Source: Geoanaerobacter pelophilus
Lineage (GTDB): Bacteria > Desulfobacterota > Desulfuromonadia > Geobacterales > DSM-12255
Assembly (NCBI RefSeq): GCF_018476885.1
Contig: NZ_JAHCVJ010000001.1
Coordinates: 744,001-808,000, forward strand
Direction of reading: 5' to 3'
Length of the DNA: 64,000 bases
The position numbers and the translations under genes were made by a program. Shown in pieces: positions 42,663 through 51,651 of the stretch (position 1 is its first letter; each line of letters opens with the position of its first letter). The notes beneath the pieces are model-generated. The model saw only the letters and a program-made list of their open reading frames with translations. It did not search any database and had not been told where the DNA came from.

Positions 42663-43808
42663 CTAAGCGTTTTTTTGTATGTGCTGAATAATTCCGCAAA
42701 TCTTCTCAATATCGTTTTCAGAAAGGCCTCCATAAAATGGTAATGACAGCACCTCACCGGCGGCTTTATAGGCAATCTGCAGGTTGGCGGTCTCTGATGA
42801 AGGCAGATATCTATAACATGGGTAATCACTACAGAGAGGGTAAAAATATTTGCGCGTAAATATATTGTATTTTTTCATTTCATCGTAGACAGTATCTCTG
42901 GATCGACCGAAAGCCCTCTCATCTATCCGTACAACAAAATATTGGTAGCTGTTTTTGATTCCGGGCTTATCATTGTCTAGACAGGTAACTCCTTCTACGT
43001 TTTTCAAACACTCCTTGTAGGTATCATACAGGACTTTTCGCTTCCGTCGCTCTTCGTCGATATCCTTCAATACCACAAGCCCTAATGCAGCTTGAATTTC
43101 ATTCATTTTGCCATTAATGCCCGGCATAACCACTTCTTCTTCATTCTTGATTCCGAAATTTTTGAGCAGATCAACACGAGACTTGAGTTCTCTGCTGTTA
43201 AAGGTCAGAGCGCCCCCTTCAGCAGTGTGAAACAATTTGGTCGCATGGAAACTAAACATCGAAATATCTCCAAACGTACCAATTCCCGTCCCTTCTATTT
43301 CGACCCCGAATGCGTGAGCAGCGTCATAGATAACCCGGAGGCCATATCGATCGGCCACCTCTTGGATCTTTATCGTGTCGCAGGGGGTGCCGAACACATG
43401 AACCGCAAGAATAGCCGTCGTCTGTGGCGTTATAAGCGTTTCAATCCTGTTGGCATCAATGTTCATGGTTATAGGATCAATATCGCAGAAAATTGGTTTT
43501 ATGTTGTTCCAGGTTAATACATGAGGGGTAGCGGGGAAAGTAAAAGGGGTTGTGATGACTTCGCCGGATAGCCTCAAGCTTTGACAGGCAACGATAAGGG
43601 CGATTGTGCCATTATTGAAGAGGGAAAGGTATGGCACTTTCAATGCCCCGAGAAGCTCCTTTTCCAGCAATTCATGTTGTGGACCGTTGTTGGTTAACCA
43701 TTGTGACTTCCAGATCTCATCAAGTTTTTCAGTCACATTGTTAAGATCAGGCAGTAGCGGTCGCGTAACATATATCGGGGTATGAAATGGTTTGAATTTT
43801 TTCGGCAT
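42663..43808 (-). CDS. DegT/DnrJ/EryC1 sugar aminotransferase
   Basis: A 381-residue PLP enzyme that transaminates a nucleotide-linked keto sugar. PLP-lysine motif: MFSFHATKLFHTAEGGAL; VIYDAAHAFGVE supplies the Asp contacting the pyridine nitrogen; TPFTFPATPHVLTWNNIKPIFCDID is typical of the family. The ATG at 43808 lies five bases after the methyltransferase stop. The opening FHTPIYVTRPLLPDLNNVTEKLDEIWKSQWLTNNGP resembles enzymes for 3- or 4-amino-dideoxy sugars. The exact product is open. Confidence 0.88.
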   Translation of the reverse strand: MPKKFKPFHTPIYVTRPLLPDLNNVTEKLDEIWKSQWLTNNGPQHELLEKELLGALKVPYLSLFNNGTIALIVACQSLRLSGEVITTPFTFPATPHVLTWNNIKPIFCDIDPITMNIDANRIETLITPQTTAILAVHVFGTPCDTIKIQEVADRYGLRVIYDAAHAFGVEIEGTGIGTFGDISMFSFHATKLFHTAEGGALTFNSRELKSRVDLLKNFGIKNEEEVVMPGINGKMNEIQAALGLVVLKDIDEERRKRKVLYDTYKECLKNVEGVTCLDNDKPGIKNSYQYFVVRIDERAFGRSRDTVYDEMKKYNIFTRKYFYPLCSDYPCYRYLPSSETANLQIAYKAAGEVLSLPFYGGLSENDIEKICGIIQHIQKNA

Positions 43809-43813
43809 ATCAA

Positions 43814-44638
43814 TCAGAACCCTTTCCAATAATCAACAAAACTGTTTTTATAATAAAACCAGTTTGCTTGTAATTCGTTGTTTAATTGAACTAACTTGCT
43901 TTCAATGGCTTCGATATTGGATTTTCTAAGGATCCAGCACTTACTTTGAGGGCAATATACTGATGAACGATAGCCCCACTGGCGCATCAATATCTCCATG
44001 CTCTTATTTGTGTGAAATGCAGTGTGTACCGGAGGGCGAAGATAAAACCAATTGGGGTCGCACGGTACATTCTCGCAGACCACGGTATGTATAATTAAAA
44101 CCCCATTGTCATTAACTAAACTGTTCACTCGATCCAGATCTTCTCTTTTCAAAACATGCTCAAACATTGCAGAGTTAATTACCGTATCGTAAGTCTTGAG
44201 TTTAGATTCCGCAATATATCTGTTCGAGTTGCTTGACTGAACATAGGGATCGAACAGTGGGAGGTCAATATTATAGTATTTAGCCAGTATGGTGCTTAAT
44301 GTCCCGTAGCCGGCTGCATAATCAATAATGTTGTCTGTGCTAATAACGCCGATCTTGGCAAGAAAGGCAATCATCATGGCTTGCTCTGCATAGGGAGGCT
44401 GATTGCCGAAAAACTCATCTTCTGAAAGATTCTCAAGAAAATGATGGAATTGGCCATTCAATTTAATATGCCTATTTTCATCCAGTTTGCTATGTGTCCT
44501 CGATAATACAAAACCACATCTCTTGCACTTGTAGTAGTCAACCTTTCCGATTTCTCGCATGAACTCTTCGAAAGGCTTTTCCGTGTAGGTCTTTGAAAAA
44601 TAATAATCCGTATTAGAGCCACAAATAATGCACTTCAA
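43814..44638 (-). CDS. zinc-ribbon SAM methyltransferase
   Basis: A 274-residue protein. The first 45 residues hold two Cys pairs (CIICG and CKRCG) forming a zinc ribbon, then a SAM fold with IIDYAAGYGTLSTIL. Such an N-terminal ribbon is seen in sugar C-methyltransferases and related enzymes. The start is TTG at 44638 behind GGGGAG. It neighbours a sugar aminotransferase and the ATP-grasp/HAD gene, so a modified nucleotide sugar is the likely substrate. Confidence 0.75.
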   Translation of the reverse strand: MKCIICGSNTDYYFSKTYTEKPFEEFMREIGKVDYYKCKRCGFVLSRTHSKLDENRHIKLNGQFHHFLENLSEDEFFGNQPPYAEQAMMIAFLAKIGVISTDNIIDYAAGYGTLSTILAKYYNIDLPLFDPYVQSSNSNRYIAESKLKTYDTVINSAMFEHVLKREDLDRVNSLVNDNGVLIIHTVVCENVPCDPNWFYLRPPVHTAFHTNKSMEILMRQWGYRSSVYCPQSKCWILRKSNIEAIESKLVQLNNELQANWFYYKNSFVDYWKGF

Positions 44639-44668
44639 ATTGTATTATCTCCCCAAGTCCTGCCGGTT

Positions 44669-45946
44669 CTACCATTTCATCAGGCATTCCAACGCATCAG
44701 GAGCAAAGACCGGAATGCCCAAAGCTTTATTAATTTCGCGCCGCTCAGAGAAGGAATCATCAATGAAAATGGCATTCCTTTCTTTAAGATAACTGGACTT
44801 GAGATCCTCTCGGTTGAGATGCGTAATCGTGTCAAACAGTGCATCAAGACGGTATTGCACTAGCGTAGCCTTGAGTTCACCGTTATGGCGTGTGATCAGA
44901 TGTATCTTAATAGAGTCAGCTATACATTGATACAGAAAGGCTACTATCAACGGATTTACTCTTCCACCCTTAATAATACAATCATCAAGATCTATGTATA
45001 CATGCTCAAATTTCAGATCGGTATGATATCTGTTGGCCAATGCCCTGTCCATTTCAATGCCATAACTGTTTATCATGATATCTACATCAAGCCCTTGGGC
45101 ATCGAAGAGGCTCAGCAAGGCGAAATTCACTCCCAATGACCGATAAAGCCCCATCGAACCGGCTATACGGGGTGCAACCTCCAAGAGAGTGAGATCACCA
45201 GCCCAATTCTCCTTGACTTGAAAGAACCATGCCCCACGGAAGCACAAATTATCGTTTATTATAGTGGCCAGTCTCTTAAAAGTGTCGTTCACAATCGGCT
45301 TCGTATCGACGCTAATCCCGTTAGAAATCCGTATCCTTTCCCGTGCGCCCGCAAAACGAAGCGTTCCGTTTCTGTCGCTGAAGCAATCCACGGTATACTC
45401 TTTCCCCGGGAGATACTCCAGCATGAGCAGGGTGGGATCTTTTGCGAGATAAAACTCTGCCTCTCCTCTCGATACGGCAAGGTGTGTTCCCTTAGACCCC
45501 TGACCGACGTCCGGTTTCATGAATACCGGCAAGATACTATCGATGGCGTCCATGGTGTAGACCGTCGGGACAGGCAGTAATGCATTAAACTTCTCGTATG
45601 TGGCCTTTTTCGAGCGGCAAATGGCACATGTTTCCTGCGGAGAAGTGATCAGGTGAGCGTGAAGCCCTTGCCTCTCGTTGGACAATTTGAGCAGAACGCT
45701 ATCGTGGGCAGGAAAAACGTAATCTATTTTGTTCCCATCGATCAGGGCATTGATACGGTCTAGAAATTCAGGCGAATCAACATAGGGGAGTCCATCGGTA
45801 TAGTTGTCATACACGTACTTGCCATGATTTGAGACAACACTCGAAGCACCATAAAGAGAAACGTGGATCGAATACTTCAGCGAGTTGTATATCTCAAGCC
45901 CGATTTCAGATCCGCAAGGGAAGACGAGAACATTAACTTGGTTCAT
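44669..45946 (-). CDS. ATP-grasp ligase fused to HAD-like phosphatase
   Basis: A 425-residue two-domain protein. Residues 1 to about 305 are a PylC/CarB-like ATP-grasp ligase (VFMKPDVGQGSKGTH near 141-155, LEYLPGKEYTVD near 176-187, the metal-binding LLEVAPRIAGS near 254-264). Residues from about 313 form a HAD domain: VYIDLDDCII (Asp319-x-Asp321), HLITRHNG (349-356) and IFIDDSFSER (393-402). ATP-grasp ligases form amide or peptide bonds; the HAD domain may remove a phosphate. It sits between a methyltransferase and a membrane protein of the glycan cluster, so amide decoration of a sugar is a fair guess. Start taken at ATG 45946. Confidence 0.8.
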   Translation of the reverse strand: MNQVNVLVFPCGSEIGLEIYNSLKYSIHVSLYGASSVVSNHGKYVYDNYTDGLPYVDSPEFLDRINALIDGNKIDYVFPAHDSVLLKLSNERQGLHAHLITSPQETCAICRSKKATYEKFNALLPVPTVYTMDAIDSILPVFMKPDVGQGSKGTHLAVSRGEAEFYLAKDPTLLMLEYLPGKEYTVDCFSDRNGTLRFAGARERIRISNGISVDTKPIVNDTFKRLATIINDNLCFRGAWFFQVKENWAGDLTLLEVAPRIAGSMGLYRSLGVNFALLSLFDAQGLDVDIMINSYGIEMDRALANRYHTDLKFEHVYIDLDDCIIKGGRVNPLIVAFLYQCIADSIKIHLITRHNGELKATLVQYRLDALFDTITHLNREDLKSSYLKERNAIFIDDSFSERREINKALGIPVFAPDALECLMKW

Positions 45947-46000
45947 GGGTGCAATACCTATTGTCACTGGTATGGGTTGTAATTTGTCCGGAAACCAAAG

Positions 46001-47842
46001 TTAAAGCGGCTTCCATAAACGTACCGTTCCTTCAGCCGAATCATACGGGTTATTAACCTCGCCACAGAGCATGTATCCGGAAGGGAAGTTTAACCCAAAC
46101 TTAGCGAGATCCGGCATAATCCGATCGCTTTTCGAGGATTGCAATATAAAAGCATGCTTCAGTCGTTCCCGATCGGCAAATGACAATGCCTTTTCCGCAG
46201 TTGCCGCGGGTGACTTGCGAGGATTCCCGATGAACCAGGACAAGGCCGGGGATCTGGCACCAATAGCAAAAACAACTCCGGGGAGATCATACAGGCCAAT
46301 CACATCATCGCCAGGTTTGAACCCGCTCTTGTGAGCCAACGCCTTTACCTGATTGAAGTATTCGCTCGTCATCGGGTCGAGTTTCAGTGTTGTCGCCGGA
46401 TAACCGACTTGGGTAGCTTGCGTTTGGCCCGACAACCCCGTAAGTAACCGATAAGGGTCATTGAAACTTCCTGTGACAATTTGAGAGCAAGCAAATAGAG
46501 AAAAAAGCAGACACATTACCTGTGCAAGCCATGGGGACCGATACAGCCAGGACAACAGGGTTACCAGCAGCAGAAGTACCCCGAACCACGGCGCCATATT
46601 CATAAGCATGTTGATATAGATATGGTTTCCTGTGCCCACAGCACCGGCAAAAGGAAGGCAGAACAGCCATATCCCCACTATAAACAATTTTACTACGTTC
46701 TGTTTAGGGATTATATAACCGTTAGCAATATTATAGCGGCAACTCGATATGACGGCATTCGACAATAACAGCAACCAACTAAGATAAAACCTGCCCAGGT
46801 TAAACCATTGACTTTGACCGCCAACATACAAGTTACGGTGGAGGGATAACCAGAAAGCAGCAACGAAAACAGCCACAAGAAGAGTTATAATCAGCTTAAC
46901 GTTCTCCGTACCCGATTTTTTGGAACGAATCCCTCCTAATCCCAATAATAGCACTAGATGAAGCACCCAAAAATCATAAATGGCGCTCCGTGCTAAGCTA
47001 CCGACTTCGAGAATATACCTGTTTAGTGAACTGGCATCGTAGCCGGCTGACATTGTTGTCGCCACTTGCAATCCATTGAAAAAATAGCGCCACCATAGAA
47101 CCGGCGACTGAATGAAAAAGAAATGAAGGAGTAGCCATAAAGATATACCCCCAATGACAATAAGCAGATCATGTAACTTATTCTTTATGCTTTGTTGTGC
47201 ACTGCTGCAGATAAAAACGCCGTAGAGTAGCAGCAATATTATGGCAGTGGTAAATTTAACGAAAAAGATTAGTCCGATACATAAACCAATTGCGATAAGA
47301 ATGAGACGAGACTTCAGCAGATTGCCATCGGATATTTTTTCGGGGTCTCCCATTAATAACAGCAGGAGACCTGAGGAGACGGTCAACGCGAAGGAATTCA
47401 AGGAATTATAGTTTGGTGACGGTTCAAACCAGGCATAGGCGAACAGTGAGCCCAATCCCAACCATGAGATTACTGAAGCTTTAGCAAAAATAGCCTGACG
47501 ATTATTTATCTGATAGGTTGCAAGGAATCTGTTCAGCCCGACATAAAAGACAGCCCCGGCAATAACCGCCATTACCAATCGTACCAAGCGAAATGCAATG
47601 ATATTTTGCCCTACTGCATGAAAAAAAAGAGCCGTATACAGATGGTAGGAGGTCAACCCGACTCTTACATCAGAGGGGAATTGAGAACTGACAAGAGACA
47701 TGCTCTCGTCAGTCATATTCAAACCTCTTTGTATCGCCCATACCATAAACAGTAAGGTAAAAGGCAGCAGTAGCGCCCCTATGAACGAAATGCCCGTCAA
47801 GATGTAAGAATTACGATGCCCGGAACTAAGACGCTTAGACAT
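46001..47842 (-). CDS. polytopic membrane protein, GT-C/ArnT-like
   Basis: A 613-residue protein with about twelve helices and a periplasmic C-terminal portion. After the first helix comes RGLNMTDESMSL, the acidic motif expected of PMT/ArnT-type GT-C enzymes that use polyprenyl-phosphate sugars, then HLYTALFFHAVGQNIIAFRLVRLVMA. It may transfer a sugar or decoration onto a lipid-linked glycan in the periplasm. A later ATG at 47842 is preferred over 47878, but neither has a strong RBS. Confidence 0.68.
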   Translation of the reverse strand: MSKRLSSGHRNSYILTGISFIGALLLPFTLLFMVWAIQRGLNMTDESMSLVSSQFPSDVRVGLTSYHLYTALFFHAVGQNIIAFRLVRLVMAVIAGAVFYVGLNRFLATYQINNRQAIFAKASVISWLGLGSLFAYAWFEPSPNYNSLNSFALTVSSGLLLLLMGDPEKISDGNLLKSRLILIAIGLCIGLIFFVKFTTAIILLLLYGVFICSSAQQSIKNKLHDLLIVIGGISLWLLLHFFFIQSPVLWWRYFFNGLQVATTMSAGYDASSLNRYILEVGSLARSAIYDFWVLHLVLLLGLGGIRSKKSGTENVKLIITLLVAVFVAAFWLSLHRNLYVGGQSQWFNLGRFYLSWLLLLSNAVISSCRYNIANGYIIPKQNVVKLFIVGIWLFCLPFAGAVGTGNHIYINMLMNMAPWFGVLLLLVTLLSWLYRSPWLAQVMCLLFSLFACSQIVTGSFNDPYRLLTGLSGQTQATQVGYPATTLKLDPMTSEYFNQVKALAHKSGFKPGDDVIGLYDLPGVVFAIGARSPALSWFIGNPRKSPAATAEKALSFADRERLKHAFILQSSKSDRIMPDLAKFGLNFPSGYMLCGEVNNPYDSAEGTVRLWKPL

Positions 47843-47905
47843 GAAATACAAGCGATCCTCTGGAATTGGCAATACCATTGTTAGGACAGTTAAAATTCAT
47901 ACAAA

Positions 47906-50071
47906 CTACCAGCCATAGTTAACACCGACAAGACGGTATAACCTGTCGTTATAAGGCCGATAAAACTCTTTGAGGATTTCGCGCAGACTGCCGCTGATTT
48001 CCGAAGAATAAGTCCCTTCATTTGCGGCACGCCCTTTAGGAGTCTCCGGAGTGAACTCCTCCAATTCGAGAAAATCAGTGACCCTACGAAGCGTCTCCGG
48101 CTTTCTGAGGTTCAGATCATCACTATGAAGCACTAATAACTGACCGGCATCGAAGATTTGAAAATATCTTTCCAATTGTTCGCAATATATCCCACGGCTG
48201 ATGTAGCCCGGAAATGGCATGGAACAGTTATCCTGTCGTTCAAAGCCGCTATATGGTGCATGTTCACCACTGGCAATTGCGTACAATTCCTGGCCAATGG
48301 CCTGCTCGAAACTGCGGTGCTCGGTTAAGCCGGAGAAATAAGGGGAATTTCTGAAATTCTTATACATATTCCATGCTGAAAAAGCCCTCTCAACGGGATC
48401 TCTCACGAGCACAATGAGTTTCATCGATCTATTGAAATCATATATTCTCTGAGCAGCCGGGAGCCTATATAAATATTCAGGAGTGGCTTCAAAAGTAATT
48501 TGACCAGAACTGAAAGCTTCTTCCCCTGGAAACTGTTCATGATACCAACCACGGCCTTTTGAAAAGTTTTTATCATCCTGAAAGAAATTCAGCTCCTTGC
48601 TTTTCGGGGCTAAAATCTTCGGGTGCTTGGCCAATAAAGAAAACAAAGCCGTTGTACCCGCCTTCTGGGCACCAATGATGAGGAAGGTAGGCGAGTTCTT
48701 TTTTAATCCTCCATTGGTCACGGCGTGCTCAGGAATAGCAAACGAGCGGTGGCAAGTATTTTGTACCTTGCGGATATTCAAGGTGTTTTTAACATATGTT
48801 TTTGCCCACAACCTTGCCCCGGGCCGCTCCAGCATGGTAAACACCTTAGCCACCTCGATAACGTCGATGAACTTTGCACTTTTATTTGCAATAAGCGGCT
48901 CGGTGATCGATATAAGCAGGTTATAGTTTCCTGCAGCAAGTGGAAGTTTTGTTTCAAACTCTACTATATATCTGTCATGAGGAGCCACCTCAATCAGCTC
49001 ACTCCCTTCTATGGTAAAATCGCTGCCGATAATGTTAATATTGTACTCGTCTCTGATATTGTAATTAACCGATATCACACAGTGTTGATAACATTCTACA
49101 CATAATTTAATTTTCACAATATCATCATAGTCCGCATGCACTATTGGCTCATCTTGTTCATTGAGCAGTTCAACCGATTTAAATCTCGCCTCCCCGGAAC
49201 CATAACGCAATTTACTATCCAGCTTATCAAGAGATTCATCTATTTTGAAATAATTGCTATTGATGTCATCCAAGAGTAAATTGGCTTTACCGTCCCGGGA
49301 ATGAGTATCTGCCGTTTCGATGCGATGTTCGCTATCCTCCCTTATTTCTCGCATATAGGCATCGGATATTTGGGCGGCATCCCCGATTCCGACTATCTTG
49401 CCTTTACTTATATGTACTGCGCGTTGGCAAAGCGATTTTATCGTCTGGATATTGTGGGAGACAAACAAAATAGTACAGCCTTTGCGGCGAAACCGGTCGA
49501 GCACTGTCATGCACTTTGCCTGGAAAAACATGTCTCCTACAGATAACGCCTCATCAATAATAAGAATTTCCGGTTCAACACTTATAGCCACCGAAAATGC
49601 CAATCGAACAAACATGCCGCTTGAATAGCTTTTTACCGGCTGATGCACAAAGTCGCCGATATCCGCAAATGAAAGGATTTCATCCAGGCGGTTCTCCATC
49701 TCCTCCCGTGTATACCCCATAAGCATGCCATTGAAATACACGTTCTCAATGCCGCTCAACTCCGGATTAAAGCCAGCGCCGAGTTCCAGCAGTGCCGCAA
49801 CCTTGCCGTTTACGTGAACTGCACCGCATGATGGGGTCAGAACACCGGTAAGAATTTTGAGGAGAGTGGACTTGCCGGAACCATTCTTGCCGATGATACC
49901 CACAGCTTCGCCTTTTTTGATCTCGAAGCTGACGTCGTTCAGGGCAAAAAAATCGTGATGGTATTTCTTGCGAAAGGGGTGCAATGACTCCTTCAACCGA
50001 TCAACGGGCAGGTTGTAAAGCTTGTACACCTTTGAAAGATTCTCAACCTTAATGGCTATATCGTCAGTCAT
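47906..50071 (-). CDS. Wzt-type polysaccharide export ATPase fused to a sulfotransferase
   Basis: A 721-residue three-part protein. Residues 1 to about 245: ABC ATPase of the O-antigen/teichoic-acid class, with Walker A GKNGSGKST (61-69), signature YSSGM (149-153), Walker B ILIIDEALSVGD (169-180) and SHN (205-207). Residues about 285-415: Wzt_C-like beta sandwich (RYGSGEARFKSVELL, PLAAGNYNLLISI) that in known systems reads the glycan end. Residues about 460-721: sulfotransferase with PAPS 5'-phosphosulfate loop GAQKAGTTAL (467-476) and 3'-phosphate motif RDPVERAFS (557-565). One frame runs throughout, with no internal stop. The partner permease Wzm is at 56584. PAPS would come from cysD-cysNC. 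I infer sulfate capping linked to export. Confidence 0.9.
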   Translation of the reverse strand: MTDDIAIKVENLSKVYKLYNLPVDRLKESLHPFRKKYHHDFFALNDVSFEIKKGEAVGIIGKNGSGKSTLLKILTGVLTPSCGAVHVNGKVAALLELGAGFNPELSGIENVYFNGMLMGYTREEMENRLDEILSFADIGDFVHQPVKSYSSGMFVRLAFSVAISVEPEILIIDEALSVGDMFFQAKCMTVLDRFRRKGCTILFVSHNIQTIKSLCQRAVHISKGKIVGIGDAAQISDAYMREIREDSEHRIETADTHSRDGKANLLLDDINSNYFKIDESLDKLDSKLRYGSGEARFKSVELLNEQDEPIVHADYDDIVKIKLCVECYQHCVISVNYNIRDEYNINIIGSDFTIEGSELIEVAPHDRYIVEFETKLPLAAGNYNLLISITEPLIANKSAKFIDVIEVAKVFTMLERPGARLWAKTYVKNTLNIRKVQNTCHRSFAIPEHAVTNGGLKKNSPTFLIIGAQKAGTTALFSLLAKHPKILAPKSKELNFFQDDKNFSKGRGWYHEQFPGEEAFSSGQITFEATPEYLYRLPAAQRIYDFNRSMKLIVLVRDPVERAFSAWNMYKNFRNSPYFSGLTEHRSFEQAIGQELYAIASGEHAPYSGFERQDNCSMPFPGYISRGIYCEQLERYFQIFDAGQLLVLHSDDLNLRKPETLRRVTDFLELEEFTPETPKGRAANEGTYSSEISGSLREILKEFYRPYNDRLYRLVGVNYGW

Positions 50072-50091
50072 GACAAATCCAGTAAAAGCGG

Positions 50092-51228
50092 TTACAATAC
50101 CGCTGTAGTAACCACTCGATTAATAATTTCAGGCAAGCAATCTTCCATCCCCAGCCACAGCGGCAGGCGGACCAGACAGTTACTGGTATTGTCCGTTACG
50201 GTCATCGTGTCCGCTACCCGCCCATACTTTTTCCCGGCAGGCGAACTGTGCAACGGAATATAATGAAAGACCGTATTTATTCCCATCTCCTTAAGTGTAT
50301 CCATAAATTGCGTCCGTTTTTTTGCATCGGGCAGCAGCAGGTAATACATATGAGCGTTGTGAGCGATCCCGTCCGGTACAACCGGACGGCGAACCCTGCC
50401 GGAACGCTCCAAGGCGGCGAAACCCTCATGATAAGCATCCCAAATTGCAAGGCGCCGCCCAGTGATAATTTGAGCCTCTTCCATCTGCGCCCAAAGAAAG
50501 GCCGCTGTCACTTCGCCCGGCAAAAATGAAGAGCCGATATCGACCCAGGTATATTTTTCGACTTCTCCTCGAGCAAACTTGCTCCGGTCGGTCCCCTTTT
50601 CCCAGATGATCTCAGCGCGCTCGGCAAGTTCTTCCTTGTTAACCAGCAATGCTCCGCCTTCCCCGCAGATGATGTTTTTGGTTTCGTGAAAGCTAAGCGT
50701 CCCGAGGTTGCCGATACTACCAAGTGGCCGGCTTTTATAGGTGCTGAATATCCCCTGGGCCGCGTCTTCAATGACAATCAGATTATGTTTGCGAGCTATT
50801 TCAATGATTGTGTCCATTTCGCATGCCACGCCGGCATAGTGGACAGGGACGATCGCCCTGGTTTTGTCGGTAATTGCCGCTTCGATTTTCGTTTCATCGA
50901 TATTCAGGGTATCGGGGCGGATATCGACAAATACCGGAACAGCTCCCCGCAGTACAAAGGCATTTGCGGTTGAAACAAAGGTAAATGAAGGCATGATCAC
51001 TTCATCGCCAGGCTGAATATCTGCCAGAATAGCCGCCATTTCAAGGGCGGCAGTGCACGAGTGGGTCAGCAGAGCTTTGCTGCACCCTGAATGAGTTTCC
51101 AGCCAAGCCTGGCATTTAGCGGTGAACGGGCCATTGCCAGAAAGTTGGCGGTTATGATGCGCCTGGCTGATGTTCCAAAGCTCTTTGCCAGTCATGAATG
51201 GTTTGTTGAAAGTGATTTGTGCAGCCAT
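50092..51228 (-). CDS. WecE-like dTDP-4-amino-4,6-dideoxygalactose transaminase
   Basis: A 378-residue PLP aminotransferase very like WecE/RffA: ITFNKPFMTGKELWNISQAHHNRQLSGNGPFT, LLTHSCTAALEMAAILADIQPGDEVIMPSFTFVSTANAFVLRGAVPVFVDIRPDTLNIDE, with the PLP lysine in SFHETKNIICGEGGAL. It converts dTDP-4-keto-6-deoxyglucose to dTDP-4-amino-4,6-dideoxygalactose (Fuc4N). ATG at 51228 follows AGGAATACAAAAGT. Upstream are ACP, hot-dog and GNAT genes that may acylate its amino product. Confidence 0.9.
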   Translation of the reverse strand: MAAQITFNKPFMTGKELWNISQAHHNRQLSGNGPFTAKCQAWLETHSGCSKALLTHSCTAALEMAAILADIQPGDEVIMPSFTFVSTANAFVLRGAVPVFVDIRPDTLNIDETKIEAAITDKTRAIVPVHYAGVACEMDTIIEIARKHNLIVIEDAAQGIFSTYKSRPLGSIGNLGTLSFHETKNIICGEGGALLVNKEELAERAEIIWEKGTDRSKFARGEVEKYTWVDIGSSFLPGEVTAAFLWAQMEEAQIITGRRLAIWDAYHEGFAALERSGRVRRPVVPDGIAHNAHMYYLLLPDAKKRTQFMDTLKEMGINTVFHYIPLHSSPAGKKYGRVADTMTVTDNTSNCLVRLPLWLGMEDCLPEIINRVVTTAVL

Positions 51229-51382
51229 ACTTTTGTATTCCTGATTATAATTGTTACTGTTATAGACATACCGCAACTTGTAAAAGTTCTTTTGAATTTG
51301 TGTAGTAGAATTTGTTGCTAGTGTTCTACCACTCCGAATAAACTGAAGGGTCAGTAACCAATCCCGCAAAAACAAAAAGTAT

Positions 51383-51619
51383 TTATTGGGCTGTTTTGAT
51401 ATTTATAAGGTCCAGCATGGAACCTACGCTATGTAGACTCTGCAACCCCTCAAAGGTAAATTTGATTTTGAATTGCTTTTCAAGAAACAAAACCAGATTC
51501 ATGTGAGTCAGAGAATCCCAATCTTCTACGTCCTCAGCTGTAGTTGCACGGGTAATGGCGAGGGAATCGTCGCCGAAAAAGTGCTTGAAAATATCATTTA
51601 AATCATCTAAATAAATCAT
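51383..51619 (-). CDS. stand-alone acyl carrier protein
   Basis: A 78-residue acidic protein. The 4'-phosphopantetheine attachment motif is DSL in VEDWDSLTHMNLVLFLEKQF (Ser about 39), and the FTFEGLQSLHSVGSMLDLI end is a typical ACP helix pattern. GAGGATATTT precedes the ATG at 51619. It is not linked to fatty-acid genes but to a WecE-like aminotransferase and a hot-dog protein, so it is probably a specialised carrier for an acyl group put on a sugar. Confidence 0.9.
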   Translation of the reverse strand: MIYLDDLNDIFKHFFGDDSLAITRATTAEDVEDWDSLTHMNLVLFLEKQFKIKFTFEGLQSLHSVGSMLDLINIKTAQ

Positions 51620-51651
51620 AAATATCCTCAAAAGCTAGAATAGACGCTTTA

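Noticed and set aside
42631-42829. N-terminal extension of the glycosyltransferase at 41813
   Set aside because: It would overlap the aminotransferase gene by ~170 bases; the family start motif begins at 42631.
47906-50071. Two separate genes (wzt and sulfotransferase) in this stretch
   Set aside because: The frame runs through without a stop, and no RBS-plus-ATG arrangement in the linker (about residues 416-460) argues for an internal start; assembly error cannot be excluded from sequence alone.
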